From: Pseudomonas yangonensis
Lineage (GTDB): Bacteria > Pseudomonadota > Gammaproteobacteria > Pseudomonadales > Pseudomonadaceae
NCBI RefSeq assembly: GCF_009932725.1
Contig: NZ_BLJU01000003.1
Coordinates: forward strand, 248,001-312,000
Reading direction: 5' to 3'
DNA length: 64,000 nucleotides
The position numbers and the translations under genes were made by a program. The notes under the pieces are model-generated. The model was not told the origin of the DNA and ran no database searches. It saw nothing but the letters and a program-made list of their open reading frames with translations. Shown one piece after another: positions 55,061 through 64,000 of the stretch. How positions within the stretch are numbered: the first letter of the stretch is position 1; each line of letters opens with the position of its first letter.

Positions 55061-55250
55061 CCCTAGCAAATATCGCTTTAATCCCTGCAGGCGCGAATTC
55101 ATTCGCGATTCTGGACGGTGCGGCGCTATCCACCGCGAATAACCCGCTCCTGCCTCAGCCGCGCTCTGTGCCAGCCGTACCCTGCGGCTTGCGCCGAGTT
55201 TCGATATACTCCCCGGCTTTCCCTCGCAAGCCTCCACAGGTGATTTCTTC

Positions 55251-56239
<989 letters not shown>

Positions 56240-56243
<4 letters not shown>

Positions 56244-58294
56244 GTGCGCACGACTTTCTGGTTGAACTGGGCACCGAAGAGCTGCCACCGAAAGCCCTGA
56301 AAACCCTTGGCGATGCCTTCCTCGCGGGCGTGGAAAAAGGTCTCAAGGCTGCCGGCCTGAACTACGCCAGCGCCCGCGCCTACGCTGCGCCACGCCGCCT
56401 GGCGGTGCTGGTCGAGCAGCTCGAAGCGCAGCAGGCCGACCGCAGCATGAACCTCGACGGTCCACCCATCCAGGCCGCCTTCGACGCTGACGGCAAGCCG
56501 ACCCAGGCCGCTCTGGGCTTCGCCCGCAAATGCGGCGTGGATATCGCCGAGATCGACCGCAGCGGGCCGAAGCTGCGTTTCGCCCAGCACATTCCCGGCC
56601 AGCCGGCGGTGAACCTGCTGCCGACCATCGTGGCCGACTCGCTTAACGACCTGCCGATCCCCAAACGCATGCGCTGGGCCGCGCGCCGCGACGAATTCGT
56701 GCGTCCGACCCAATGGCTGGTAATGCTCTTCGGTGACGAAGTCATCGACTGCGAGATCCTCACCCAGAAAGCCGGTCGCGTGTCCCGCGGCCACCGCTTC
56801 CACGCCAACCGCGACGTGCGCATCAGCAGCCCCAAGGCTTACGCCGAAGACCTGCGCAGCGCCTACGTGCTGGCCGACTTCGCCGAGCGCCGCGAAATCA
56901 TCAGCCGCCGCGTCGACGAGCTGGCTGCCGCCGAGCAGGGCACGGCCATCGTGCCGCCGGCGCTGCTGGATGAAGTCACCGCCCTGGTCGAATGGCCGGT
57001 GCCGCTGGTCTGCTCGTTTGAGGAGCGCTTCCTCGAGGTGCCGCAGGAAGCGCTGATCACCACCATGCAGGACAACCAGAAGTATTTCTGCCTGCTCGAT
57101 GCGGGCGGCAAGCTGTTGCCGCGCTTCATCACCGTGGCCAATGTCGAGTCCAAGGACCCGGCGCAGATCGTCCTGGGCAACGAGAAAGTGGTGCGCCCGC
57201 GCCTCACCGACGCCGAGTTCTTCTTCAAGCAGGACAAGAAGCAGAAGCTGGAGAACTTCAACCAGCGCCTGGCCAATGTGGTGTTCCAGGCCCAGCTCGG
57301 TTCGGTATTCGACAAGGCTCAACGGGTATCGGCGCTCGCCGGCTTCATCGCCCGCGAAGTCGGTGGCGATGCCCAGCGCGCCGCCCGCGCCGGCCTGCTG
57401 TGCAAATGCGACCTGGCCACCGAGATGGTTGGCGAGTTCCCCGAGATGCAGGGCATCGCCGGTTACTACTACGCGCTCAACGATGGTGAGCCGGAAGACG
57501 TCGCCCTGGCCCTGAACGAGCAGTACATGCCGCGTGGTGCCGGCGCCGAACTGCCAAGCACCCTGACCGGTGCCGCCGTGGCCGTGGCCGACAAGCTCGA
57601 CACCCTGGTTGGCATCTTCGGCATCGGCATGCTGCCGACCGGTTCCAAGGACCCCTACGCCCTGCGTCGCGCCGCCCTCGGCGTGCTGCGCATCCTGATC
57701 GAGAAGGGCCTGGATCTGGATCTGGCTGCTGCGGTGGACTTCGCCGTTGTCCAGTACGCCGGCAAGGTCAAGGCCGACGGCCTGGCCGCCCAGGTGCTGG
57801 AGTTCATCTTCGACCGCCTGCGCGCGCGCTACGAAGACGAAGGCATCGACGTGGCCGTGTACCAGGCGGTGCGCGCTGTCAATCCGACCTCGCCGCTGGA
57901 CTTCGACCAACGTGTGCAGGCGGTACAGGCCTTCCGCAAGCTGCCGCAGGCCGAAGCCCTGGCCGCCGCCAACAAGCGCGTGTCGAACCTGCTGAGCAAG
58001 GCCGAAGGTGGCGTCGCTGCCCAGGTGGAGGCGCACTACTTCGACAACCCCAGCGAGTTCGCTCTGCACGCCGCCATCCAGCAGGCCGACCACGCGGTAC
58101 AGCCGCTGGCCGCTGCCCGCCAGTACGACGAGGCGCTGGCCAAGCTGGCCAGCCTGCGCGAGCCGGTGGACGCCTTCTTCGAGGCGGTGCTGGTCAACGC
58201 CGAAGATGCGCGCGTGCGCGCCAACCGCTATGCCCTGCTGGCCCGCCTGCGCGGGCTGTTCCTCGGCGTGGCGGACATCTCGGTACTGGGCTGA
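56240..58294 (+). CDS. glyS: Glycyl-tRNA synthetase beta subunit
   Basis: 684-aa tRNA-binding beta subunit; works with GlyQ. Recognisable: [22 protein letters not shown] (5-26), [101 protein letters not shown]; a C-terminal DALR-like anticodon-binding region from about 570. Starts within the glyQ stop. A family B repeat follows, then gmhB. Confidence 0.97.
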
Positions 58295-58304
58295 TGGAAA
58301 ATAG

Positions 58305-58368
58305 GTAGGAGCGAGCTCTGCTCGCGAACCAAGCACATAAAAGCTTCGCGAGCAAAGCTCGCTCCTAC
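58305..58368. repeat. Dispersed inverted repeat, family B copy 2
   Basis: GTAGGAGCGAGCTCTGCTCG at the left and CGAGCAAAGCTCGCTCCTAC at the right, one mismatch to the copy at 42999. It occupies most of the glyS-gmhB gap. Confidence 0.92.
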
Positions 58369-58391
58369 CCCTAGTATCTGAAACGGCTCCC

Positions 58392-58922
58392 ATGAATCTG
58401 ATCATTCTCGACCGCGACGGTGTCATCAACGAAGACTCCGACGCCTATATCAAGACGCTCGACGAGTGGATTCCAATCCCGTCGTCGATTGCCGCCATCG
58501 CACGCCTGTCCAAGGCCGGCTGGACGGTGGCCGTGGCCACCAACCAGTCCGGCATCGCCCGTGGCTATTACGACCTGGCGACCCTGGAGTCGATGCACGC
58601 GCGTCTGCGCGAGCTGGTGGCGGAGCAGGGCGGCGAAGTCGGCCTGATCGTCCATTGCCCGCACGGGCCGGACGATGGCTGCGAGTGCCGCAAGCCGAAA
58701 GCGGGCATGCTCAAACAGATCGCTGCGCATTACGCCACGGATCTGACGGGAATCTGGTTCGTCGGCGACAGCAGCGGTGACCTGCAGGCTGCGCTGGCCG
58801 TCGATTGTCAGCCCGTGCTGGTGAAAACCGGCAAGGGCGAACGTACCCTGGCCAAACCTCTGCCGCCAGGGACCCTGGTATTCGACGATCTGGCGGCCGT
58901 CGCCGATCGACTGCTCTCATAA
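58392..58922 (+). CDS. gmhB: D-glycero-beta-D-manno-heptose 1,7-bisphosphate 7-phosphatase
   Basis: HAD-superfamily phosphatase of the ADP-heptose pathway for LPS inner core. 176 aa. Catalytic DxD is D7-x-D9 in IILDRDGVINED; ATNQSGIARGYY (motif 2) and CRKPKAGML (motif 3 Lys) are present, and FVGDSSGDLQAA gives motif 4. The zinc-loop CPHGPDDGCECRKP has the expected Cys and His. The plsC-like gene follows 13 nt later. Confidence 0.95.
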   Translation: MNLIILDRDGVINEDSDAYIKTLDEWIPIPSSIAAIARLSKAGWTVAVATNQSGIARGYYDLATLESMHARLRELVAEQGGEVGLIVHCPHGPDDGCECRKPKAGMLKQIAAHYATDLTGIWFVGDSSGDLQAALAVDCQPVLVKTGKGERTLAKPLPPGTLVFDDLAAVADRLLS

Positions 58923-58935
58923 GGTGCGAAGCTTC

Positions 58936-59703
58936 ATGGCGATCCTGCAGGCTTTCAGAGTCACGCTTTTCTACCTGCTGTTGTCGTCCAGTTCGTTCTT
59001 CTGGTGCCTGATCAGCCTGGTGGTCGCGCCTTTGCTGCCGTTCCGCCAACGCTACCGCTTCGTCGTCCAGGCCTGGTGCAGCTGCGCCGTGTGGCTGGCC
59101 AGGGTGATCGTCGGTATCCGCTATGAAGTGCGCGGGTTGGAGAACATCCCGCAGCGCCCCTGCGTGATCCTCGCTAACCACCAGAGCACCTGGGAGACCT
59201 TCTTCCTCTCCGCCTACTTCGAGCCGCTCAGCCAGGTGGTCAAGCGCGAGTTGCTGCGCGTGCCGTTCTTCGGCTGGGGCATGGCGCTGCTCAAGCCCAT
59301 CGCCATCGACCGCAGCAACCCCAAGGCCGCACTCAAGCAGCTGGCCAAGCAGGGCGACGAACGTCTCAAGCAGGGCGCCTGGGTGCTGGTATTCCCCGAA
59401 GGCACGCGCATTCCGCCGGGGCAGATCGGCAAGTTCTCCCGTGGCGGCACCGCACTGGCGGTGAATGCCGGTCTGCCGGTATTGCCCATCGCACACAATG
59501 CCGGCGAGTTCTGGCCCAAGGCGGGCTGGGGCAAGCGCTCGGGCACCATTCAGGTGATCATCGGCGCGCCGATGTATGCCGAAGGTGAGGGCCCGCGCGC
59601 CATCGCCGAACTCAACGAACGCGCCTTCCAATGGGTCTGCCAGCAACAGACTGAGCTGCGCGGTGAAGAGCCGCAGCTGAGCCGCCTGGGCGAATCACTG
59701 TAA
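58936..59703 (+). CDS. PlsC-like 1-acyl-glycerol-3-phosphate acyltransferase
   Basis: 255-aa membrane acyltransferase; transfers an acyl chain to a lysophospholipid such as lysophosphatidic acid. One hydrophobic N-terminal segment (about 7-30), and active-site motifs ILANHQSTWETFFL (H-x4-E, a variant of the usual H-x4-D, seen in this subgroup), FFGWGMALLKPIAIDRSNP, and VFPEGTRIPPGQIGKFSRGG (EGTR). ATG 58936 follows AAGGTG; GTG 58924 is less likely. It corresponds to the acyltransferase next to gmhB and gyrB in P. aeruginosa (recalled). Here the next genes are the ynb-like cluster. Confidence 0.93.
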   Translation: MAILQAFRVTLFYLLLSSSSFFWCLISLVVAPLLPFRQRYRFVVQAWCSCAVWLARVIVGIRYEVRGLENIPQRPCVILANHQSTWETFFLSAYFEPLSQVVKRELLRVPFFGWGMALLKPIAIDRSNPKAALKQLAKQGDERLKQGAWVLVFPEGTRIPPGQIGKFSRGGTALAVNAGLPVLPIAHNAGEFWPKAGWGKRSGTIQVIIGAPMYAEGEGPRAIAELNERAFQWVCQQQTELRGEEPQLSRLGESL

Positions 59704-59895
59704 CGGACGGATGCTGTCGAACGCCTGCCACAGCGCCCGCCGGGGGATGTATAGGTCAATCGCCGACGCTAGGAAATTCGGGGCACAGGGTATAACGTGC
59801 GGCAATGCCAACGCATGCCTCATAAGCCTCGACGGGCGCACAGTATCGCCCAAGCAGATGGCCGATCATTCGATCAGGAAAAGGACTTCACTGCC

Positions 59896-60501
59896 ATGCC
59901 GTCGATCTACCAGCTCAAACCGGCCTTCCAGAACCTGCTGCGCCCCGGCGTCGAGCGTCTGTATGCACGCGGCGTGACCGCCAACCAGGTGACCCTGGCC
60001 GCCGCCGTCATCTCCGTGCTGCTCGGCGTTCTACTCGCAGCCTTCAGCCATGTCGTCTGGCTGTTCGCCCTGATCCCCCTGTGGATGCTGCTGCGCATGG
60101 CGCTCAATGCCGTCGACGGCATGCTTGCGCGCGAGTTCGGCCAGCAGTCGAAGCTCGGCGCCTACCTCAACGAGCTGTGCGACGTGATTGCCGACAGTGC
60201 CCTGTATCTGCCCTTCGCCCTGCTGCCCGGTGTCTCGCCGCTGCTGGTGATCCTGGCGGTGGTGATGGCGGTGATCAGCGAGTACGCCGGCGTGCTCGGC
60301 CCCATGGTCGGCGCCTCACGCCGCTATGACGGGCCGATGGGCAAGAGCGACCGCGCCTTCTGCTTCGGTGTGCTCGGTGCAGGCGTCGCCACCGGCCTGC
60401 TGCCTGCCTTGTGGATCAACCTGGCGCTGGCGCTGATTCTCGCCCTGCTGCTCTATACGCTCTATAACCGCGTTCGCCACGGGCTGGCCGAAGCGGCCTG
60501 A
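59896..60501 (+). CDS. CDP-alcohol phosphatidyltransferase, YnbA-like
   Basis: 201-aa membrane protein with about five to six hydrophobic segments. The CDP-alcohol phosphotransferase motif D-x2-D-G-x2-A-R-x8-G-x3-D-x3-D is visible but altered: N71-A-V-D74-G75-M-L-A78-R79 ... G88-A-Y-L-N92-E-L-C-D96, with Asn at the first and third Asp positions. E. coli YnbA, as I recall it, shares this. The enzyme would join a CDP-alcohol (e.g., CDP-DAG) to a hydroxyl acceptor; its acceptor is unknown. First gene of a cluster (gaps of 25 nt, then overlaps). Start chosen for its MPSIYQLKPAFQ N-terminus. Confidence 0.88.
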   Translation: MPSIYQLKPAFQNLLRPGVERLYARGVTANQVTLAAAVISVLLGVLLAAFSHVVWLFALIPLWMLLRMALNAVDGMLAREFGQQSKLGAYLNELCDVIADSALYLPFALLPGVSPLLVILAVVMAVISEYAGVLGPMVGASRRYDGPMGKSDRAFCFGVLGAGVATGLLPALWINLALALILALLLYTLYNRVRHGLAEAA

Positions 60502-60526
60502 CCCATTCCAGGAATAAGGAGATTCC

Positions 60527-62281
60527 ATGCGCCCCGTCCAACTGCATACCTTTGCCACTCACGACGGCGTAGAGCTGAGCTATCGCCACTGGCCGGCGAC
60601 TGTGCCCGCGGACGGCCCACGCCAGGCGGTGGTGCTGTTCCATCGCGGCCATGAGCATGGTGGACGCATGGGCCACCTGGTGGACGAGCTGGAACTGCCG
60701 CACTGCGACTTCTTCGCCTGGGATGCCCGCGGCCATGGGCTGTCACCCGGTGCGCGCGGCGACAGCCCGAGCTTCGCCACCAGCGTGCGCGACGTGCAGA
60801 CCTTTATCGAGCATATCGGCAGCGCACACGGCATCGCCGAAGAGGACCTGGCGGTGGTGGCGCAAAGCGTCGGCGCGGTGATCGTCTCCACCTGGGCTCA
60901 TGACTACGCGCCGAAGGTGCGCTGCCTGGTGCTCGCCTCGCCGGCCTTCAAGGTCAAGCTCTACGTGCCATTCGCCCGGCCCGGCCTGAAGCTGCTGCAC
61001 GCCTGGCGCGGCAATTTCTTCGTCAACAGCTACGTGAAGGCGAGGTTCCTCAGCCACGATCCCGAGCGCATTGCCTCTTTCGAAAACGACTCGCTGATCG
61101 CCCGGCCAATCTCGGTGACCATGCTGCTCGGCCTGTACGAGGCGGCCGAGCGCGTCGTCGCCGACGCCCAGGCGATTCAGGTGCCGACCCAGCTGTTGAT
61201 CTCCGGTGCCGACTTCGTCGTCCACCGCAAACCGCAGGAAGATTTCTTCGAGCGCCTCGGCAGCCTGCGCAAGGAAAAGCACCTGCTGCCCGGCTTCTTC
61301 CACGATACTCTGGGTGAGCGTGACCGCGCCCATGCCCTGAGCCGCGCGCGACGCTTTATCCTGCGCAACTTCGAGGAGCCGCTGGCGCGGCCCTCGTTGC
61401 TCGATGCCGATCGTCTGGGCGCCACCTGCGCCGAAGCCGAGGAACTGGCCGCGCCACTGCCGAGAAACTCGCTGCGCGACCTCTACTGGCGCGCCACCCG
61501 AGCCGGCATGCGCCTGGGCAGCACGCTGTCGGCCGGGGTGAAACTGGGCTTCGACACCGGCTTCGATTCCGGCAGCACCCTCGATTACGTCTACCGCAAC
61601 CAGCCCACCGGCAAGGGCGCACTGGGCCGGCTGATCGATGCGAACTACCTGGATTCCATCGGCTGGCGTGGCATCCGCCAACGCAAGCTGCACGCCGAAG
61701 AGTTGTTGCGCCTGGCCATGGCCCGGCTGCGCGAGACGGGCAGGGCGGTGCGCATCGTCGATATCGCCGCCGGCCACGGCCGCTACATCCTCGAATCGCT
61801 GGAGGGCCAGCAGCAGCGCCCCGATTCGATCCTGCTGCGCGACTACAGCGACATCAACGTGCGTGACGGCAATGCCCTGATCGAGCAGAAGGGCCTGGGC
61901 GACATCGCCCGCTTCGTCAAAGGCGATGCCTTCGACCGTGACGATCTCGCTGCGCTCGAGCCGAAGCCGACCCTGGCAGTGGTCTCCGGCCTGTACGAGC
62001 TGTTCGGCAGCAACCAGATGGTCGGCGACTCGCTGGCCGGGCTGGCCGCAGCGGTCGAGGAGGGCGGTTACCTGGTCTACACCGGCCAGCCCTGGCACCC
62101 GCAGCTGGAGCTGATCGCCCGCGCCCTGACCAGCCACCGCGGCGGCCAGGCCTGGGTCATGCGCCGGCGCAGCCAGGCGGAGATGGATCAGCTGGTGGAA
62201 GCGGCGGGCTTTCGCAAGGTGGCGCAGCGCATCGACCAGTGGGGCATATTCAGCGTATCCCTGGCACAACGGGTGAAGTGA
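60527..62281 (+). CDS. Bifunctional alpha/beta hydrolase-methyltransferase, YnbC-like
   Basis: 584-aa fusion. N-terminal part (about 1-290): serine-hydrolase fold with VVLFHRGHEHGGRMG, the nucleophile motif VAQSVGA with S114, TQLLISGADFVVHR and a His in LPGFFHDTLGERD, like lysophospholipases. C-terminal part (about 330-584): class I SAM methyltransferase with VDIAAGHGRYILESL (near 410-424) and LLRDYSDINVRDGN. The same fusion is known as E. coli YnbC. It may trim and methylate a lipid head group or lipid-linked alcohol. AATAAGGAGATTCC supports the ATG; the stop overlaps the next start (TGATG). Confidence 0.9.
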   Translation: MRPVQLHTFATHDGVELSYRHWPATVPADGPRQAVVLFHRGHEHGGRMGHLVDELELPHCDFFAWDARGHGLSPGARGDSPSFATSVRDVQTFIEHIGSAHGIAEEDLAVVAQSVGAVIVSTWAHDYAPKVRCLVLASPAFKVKLYVPFARPGLKLLHAWRGNFFVNSYVKARFLSHDPERIASFENDSLIARPISVTMLLGLYEAAERVVADAQAIQVPTQLLISGADFVVHRKPQEDFFERLGSLRKEKHLLPGFFHDTLGERDRAHALSRARRFILRNFEEPLARPSLLDADRLGATCAEAEELAAPLPRNSLRDLYWRATRAGMRLGSTLSAGVKLGFDTGFDSGSTLDYVYRNQPTGKGALGRLIDANYLDSIGWRGIRQRKLHAEELLRLAMARLRETGRAVRIVDIAAGHGRYILESLEGQQQRPDSILLRDYSDINVRDGNALIEQKGLGDIARFVKGDAFDRDDLAALEPKPTLAVVSGLYELFGSNQMVGDSLAGLAAAVEEGGYLVYTGQPWHPQLELIARALTSHRGGQAWVMRRRSQAEMDQLVEAAGFRKVAQRIDQWGIFSVSLAQRVK

Positions 62282-63618
62282 TGGACCACACGCGCGAACA
62301 GGGATTGTGGAAGCGCGGCGTACTCTGGCTACTGTTGCTCGGCCCGCTGTTCTTCGCCAGCTACGGCTTCGCCAACTGGTTCACCGGGCAACGCGATGAT
62401 GTCGGCAGCCTGATCTTCGCCTGGGAGCCGCAGATCCCGCTTTGGCCCTGGACCATCGTGCCGTACTGGTCGATCGACCTGCTCTACGGCTTGTCCTTCC
62501 TCCTGCCGGCCTGCCGCCGCGAGATGGATCGCCACGCCCTGCGCCTGCTCGCCGCGCAGGCGATCTGCGTCGCCTGCTTCCTGCTCTGGCCGCTGCGCTT
62601 CACTTTCGAGCGGCCGCCGCTGGACGGCACCTTCGGCCTGATGTTCGACGTGCTGATGGGCTTCGACAAACCCTTCAACCAGGCGCCGTCGCTGCATATC
62701 ACCCTGCTGGTGATCATCTGGGCGATGTTCGCCAATCACACCCGCGGGCTGTTCTGGCGTGGCCTGCTGCACGGGTGGATGGCGCTGATCGGCATTTCCG
62801 TGCTGACCACCTGGCAGCATCACTTCATCGACCTGCCCACCGGGGCGCTGGCGGGCTTCTTCTGCCTGTGGCTGCTGCCGCTGCAGGGCGCTACGCCGCT
62901 TACGCAGATGCGCCTCACCAGCGATCCACGGCGTTGGCGCCTGGCGCTGCGCTATGGGCTTGGCGCAACGCTGTGCGCCGTGCTGGCCGTCAAGCTGGGC
63001 GGTGCCTGGCTATGGCTGTTCTGGCCAACCGTTGCCCTGGCCATGGTCGCGCACAACTACCTGTTGTTAGGCGCTGGCGGCTTCCAGAAGCAAGCCAACG
63101 GCCGCCTCAGCCCGGCCGCGACAGCGTTGCTCGCGCCCTATCTGCTCGGCGCCTGGATCAATTCGCGGTTGTGGACGTTTCGCCAGCCGGCGCCCAGCCA
63201 GGTGGCAGAGGGCATTTACCTCGGCCGCCTACCGGCCACGGGTGATCTCGATGGCTACGCCGCCGTGGTCGACCTGTGCGCCGAACTGCCGCTGCTGCGT
63301 ACACCGGGCGCCTACTGCAGTCTGCCGTCACTGGACCTGGTGGCGCCGGATGCGCTGACCTGCCAACGCGCCGCCGAAGCCATCGAACGCCTGCGTCATA
63401 ACGGCCCGCTGCTGGTGTGCTGCGCCCTGGGCTACTCGCGCAGTGCCACAGCCGTGGCGTCCTGGCTGCTGCACAGCGGCCGCTGCCAGAGCGTCGAGTC
63501 CGCCGTTGAGCTGATCCGCCAGGCCCGACCACAGGTCGTGCTCAAACCACAGCATCTGGCCGTGCTGCAGGGCATGCTCGTTGCCAGCCCGCCACTGGAG
63601 GTCGCTCATGCAGGCTGA
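62281..63618 (+). CDS. PAP2 and dual-specificity phosphatase fusion, YnbD-like
   Basis: 445-aa membrane protein. First part (about 1-300): multiple membrane segments of a PAP2-type (lipid phosphate phosphatase/inositolphosphotransferase-like) domain, with PSLHITLLVIIWAMF and a C3-like TTWQHHFIDLPTGALAG (H-x3-D). Second part (about 305-445): a protein-tyrosine/dual-specificity phosphatase domain with the active loop C381-A-L-G-Y-S-R387-S (C-x5-R). Such fusion is E. coli YnbD. It should remove phosphate from a lipid intermediate. Overlaps YnbC-like stop by one base. Confidence 0.9.
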   Translation: MDHTREQGLWKRGVLWLLLLGPLFFASYGFANWFTGQRDDVGSLIFAWEPQIPLWPWTIVPYWSIDLLYGLSFLLPACRREMDRHALRLLAAQAICVACFLLWPLRFTFERPPLDGTFGLMFDVLMGFDKPFNQAPSLHITLLVIIWAMFANHTRGLFWRGLLHGWMALIGISVLTTWQHHFIDLPTGALAGFFCLWLLPLQGATPLTQMRLTSDPRRWRLALRYGLGATLCAVLAVKLGGAWLWLFWPTVALAMVAHNYLLLGAGGFQKQANGRLSPAATALLAPYLLGAWINSRLWTFRQPAPSQVAEGIYLGRLPATGDLDGYAAVVDLCAELPLLRTPGAYCSLPSLDLVAPDALTCQRAAEAIERLRHNGPLLVCCALGYSRSATAVASWLLHSGRCQSVESAVELIRQARPQVVLKPQHLAVLQGMLVASPPLEVAHAG

Positions 63619-64000
63619 TCTGCTATTGGTTGCGGCCTTGTTGCGCCGTGGGCGTAGCCTCGACCATTTTTCCAGCGCGCTGAGCCTGGTCGCCGTGCTC
63701 TTCGGCCTGGCGCCATGGCTGGGTGCACCGCCAAGCCTGATGCTGGCGCTGCTCTGCGCAGCGCTGCTGGTCGCCGGCCTGGCCGAAAAATACTGGGCGC
63801 TGCGCGTGGCGCTGGATGCCGAACTGTTCAAGCGTCTGGCCGAGGCCGGCGAACAGCTCGACAGCCAGACTCATGCGCTGGATCAGGCGCTGCAGAAGCT
63901 GGGGCTGCAGAATGCGCAGCAGGCTGGCCGCGACTGGAGCCTGCGCGCTCAGGGTGCGCTCGGCCTGCTACGCAAACAGGCGCTGTGCCTGCTGCTACAG
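63608..64000 (+). CDS. Membrane protein, cut by window edge
   Basis: The first 131 codons of a gene that continues beyond the window. It starts with ATG 63608 inside the YnbD-like gene (11-base overlap). Two hydrophobic segments (about 22-40 and 44-60), then a coiled, Gln/Leu-rich helix (ALDAELFKRLAEAGEQLDSQ; ALDQALQKLGLQNAQQAG). I recognise no family; position and overlap say it belongs to the ynb-like operon. It does not resemble YnbB (CDP-diglyceride synthase). Confidence 0.7.
   Translation, partial: MQADLLLVAALLRRGRSLDHFSSALSLVAVLFGLAPWLGAPPSLMLALLCAALLVAGLAEKYWALRVALDAELFKRLAEAGEQLDSQTHALDQALQKLGLQNAQQAGRDWSLRAQGALGLLRKQALCLLLQ

Noticed and set aside
55085..55156. Possible degenerate dispersed repeat before glyQ
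   Set aside because: Ends weakly resemble family B (GCTCCTGCC) but no inverted pair could be aligned.
60743..62269. 508-codon minus-strand frame
   Set aside because: Antisense shadow of the YnbC-like gene, which has clear motifs and ribosome site; the shadow has neither.

Overview
The window is a high-GC, densely coded stretch of a Pseudomonas chromosome. The genus call rests on gene order and protein character: adh-purE-purK; trpI/trpBA; the choline-sulfatase cluster; aroE-hemF-qor-tsaC-dprA-LysM; def-fmt-rsmB-trkA; PilZ-lauroyltransferase-tag-glyQS-gmhB-acyltransferase. The last blocks match, from memory, the origin-proximal PA0005-PA0036 region of P. aeruginosa. The species cannot be fixed from sequence reading alone. 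I see no rRNA, tRNA, CRISPR array, integrase, transposase or phage gene.

Layout. 1-5 kb: alcohol dehydrogenase (cut by the window edge), purEK behind a structured leader, small envelope/exported proteins and a hexose-6-phosphate mutarotase. 5-8.3 kb: a TRAP transporter, with the permeases divergent from a TakP-like binding lipoprotein. 8.3-12.4 kb: thioesterase, a small membrane-protein/lysozyme-inhibitor cassette behind a candidate sigma-54 promoter, a SpmA-SpmB-like fusion, a lipoprotein and a dodecin. 12.5-16.6 kb: an iron-starvation sigma/anti-sigma/TonB-receptor system. 16.7-21.5 kb: a divergent MetF-like protein, trpI, a DUF3060 gene lying between trpI and its target, and trpBA. 21.5-27 kb: SulP transporter, SDR and aldo/keto reductases, a LysR regulator and PBP7. 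27-32 kb: choline-O-sulfate use (LysR, betC, choX, SulP). 32-43 kb: housekeeping genes for shikimate, haem, tRNA modification, DNA uptake, translation start and K+ uptake. 43-48 kb: queuosine-precursor transporter behind a candidate preQ1-I riboswitch, a MocR/PaiB pair, two GNATs and an NlpC/P60 hydrolase. 48.5-52.4 kb: an MprF-type aminoacyl-phosphatidylglycerol synthase and its VirJ-type hydrolase partner. 52.5-59.7 kb: PilZ, lipid A acyltransferase, tag with a near-perfect LexA box, glyQS, gmhB and a PlsC-like acyltransferase. 59.9-64 kb: a cluster resembling E. coli ynbA-ynbC-ynbD, a phospholipid-type pathway with no assigned product, running off the right edge.

How the genes work together. 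Several groups concern envelope lipids and stress: mprF/virJ, the lauroyltransferase, the PlsC-like acyltransferase, the ynb-like cluster, Ivy-like protein, PBP7 and NlpC/P60. The ynb-like cluster is the best candidate for an undescribed system: a CDP-alcohol phosphatidyltransferase with two motif Asp residues replaced by Asn, a hydrolase-methyltransferase fusion, a PAP2 plus dual-specificity phosphatase fusion, and a further membrane protein. Four families of dispersed inverted repeats sit in the gaps between genes; one supplies the stop codon of a TPR gene.
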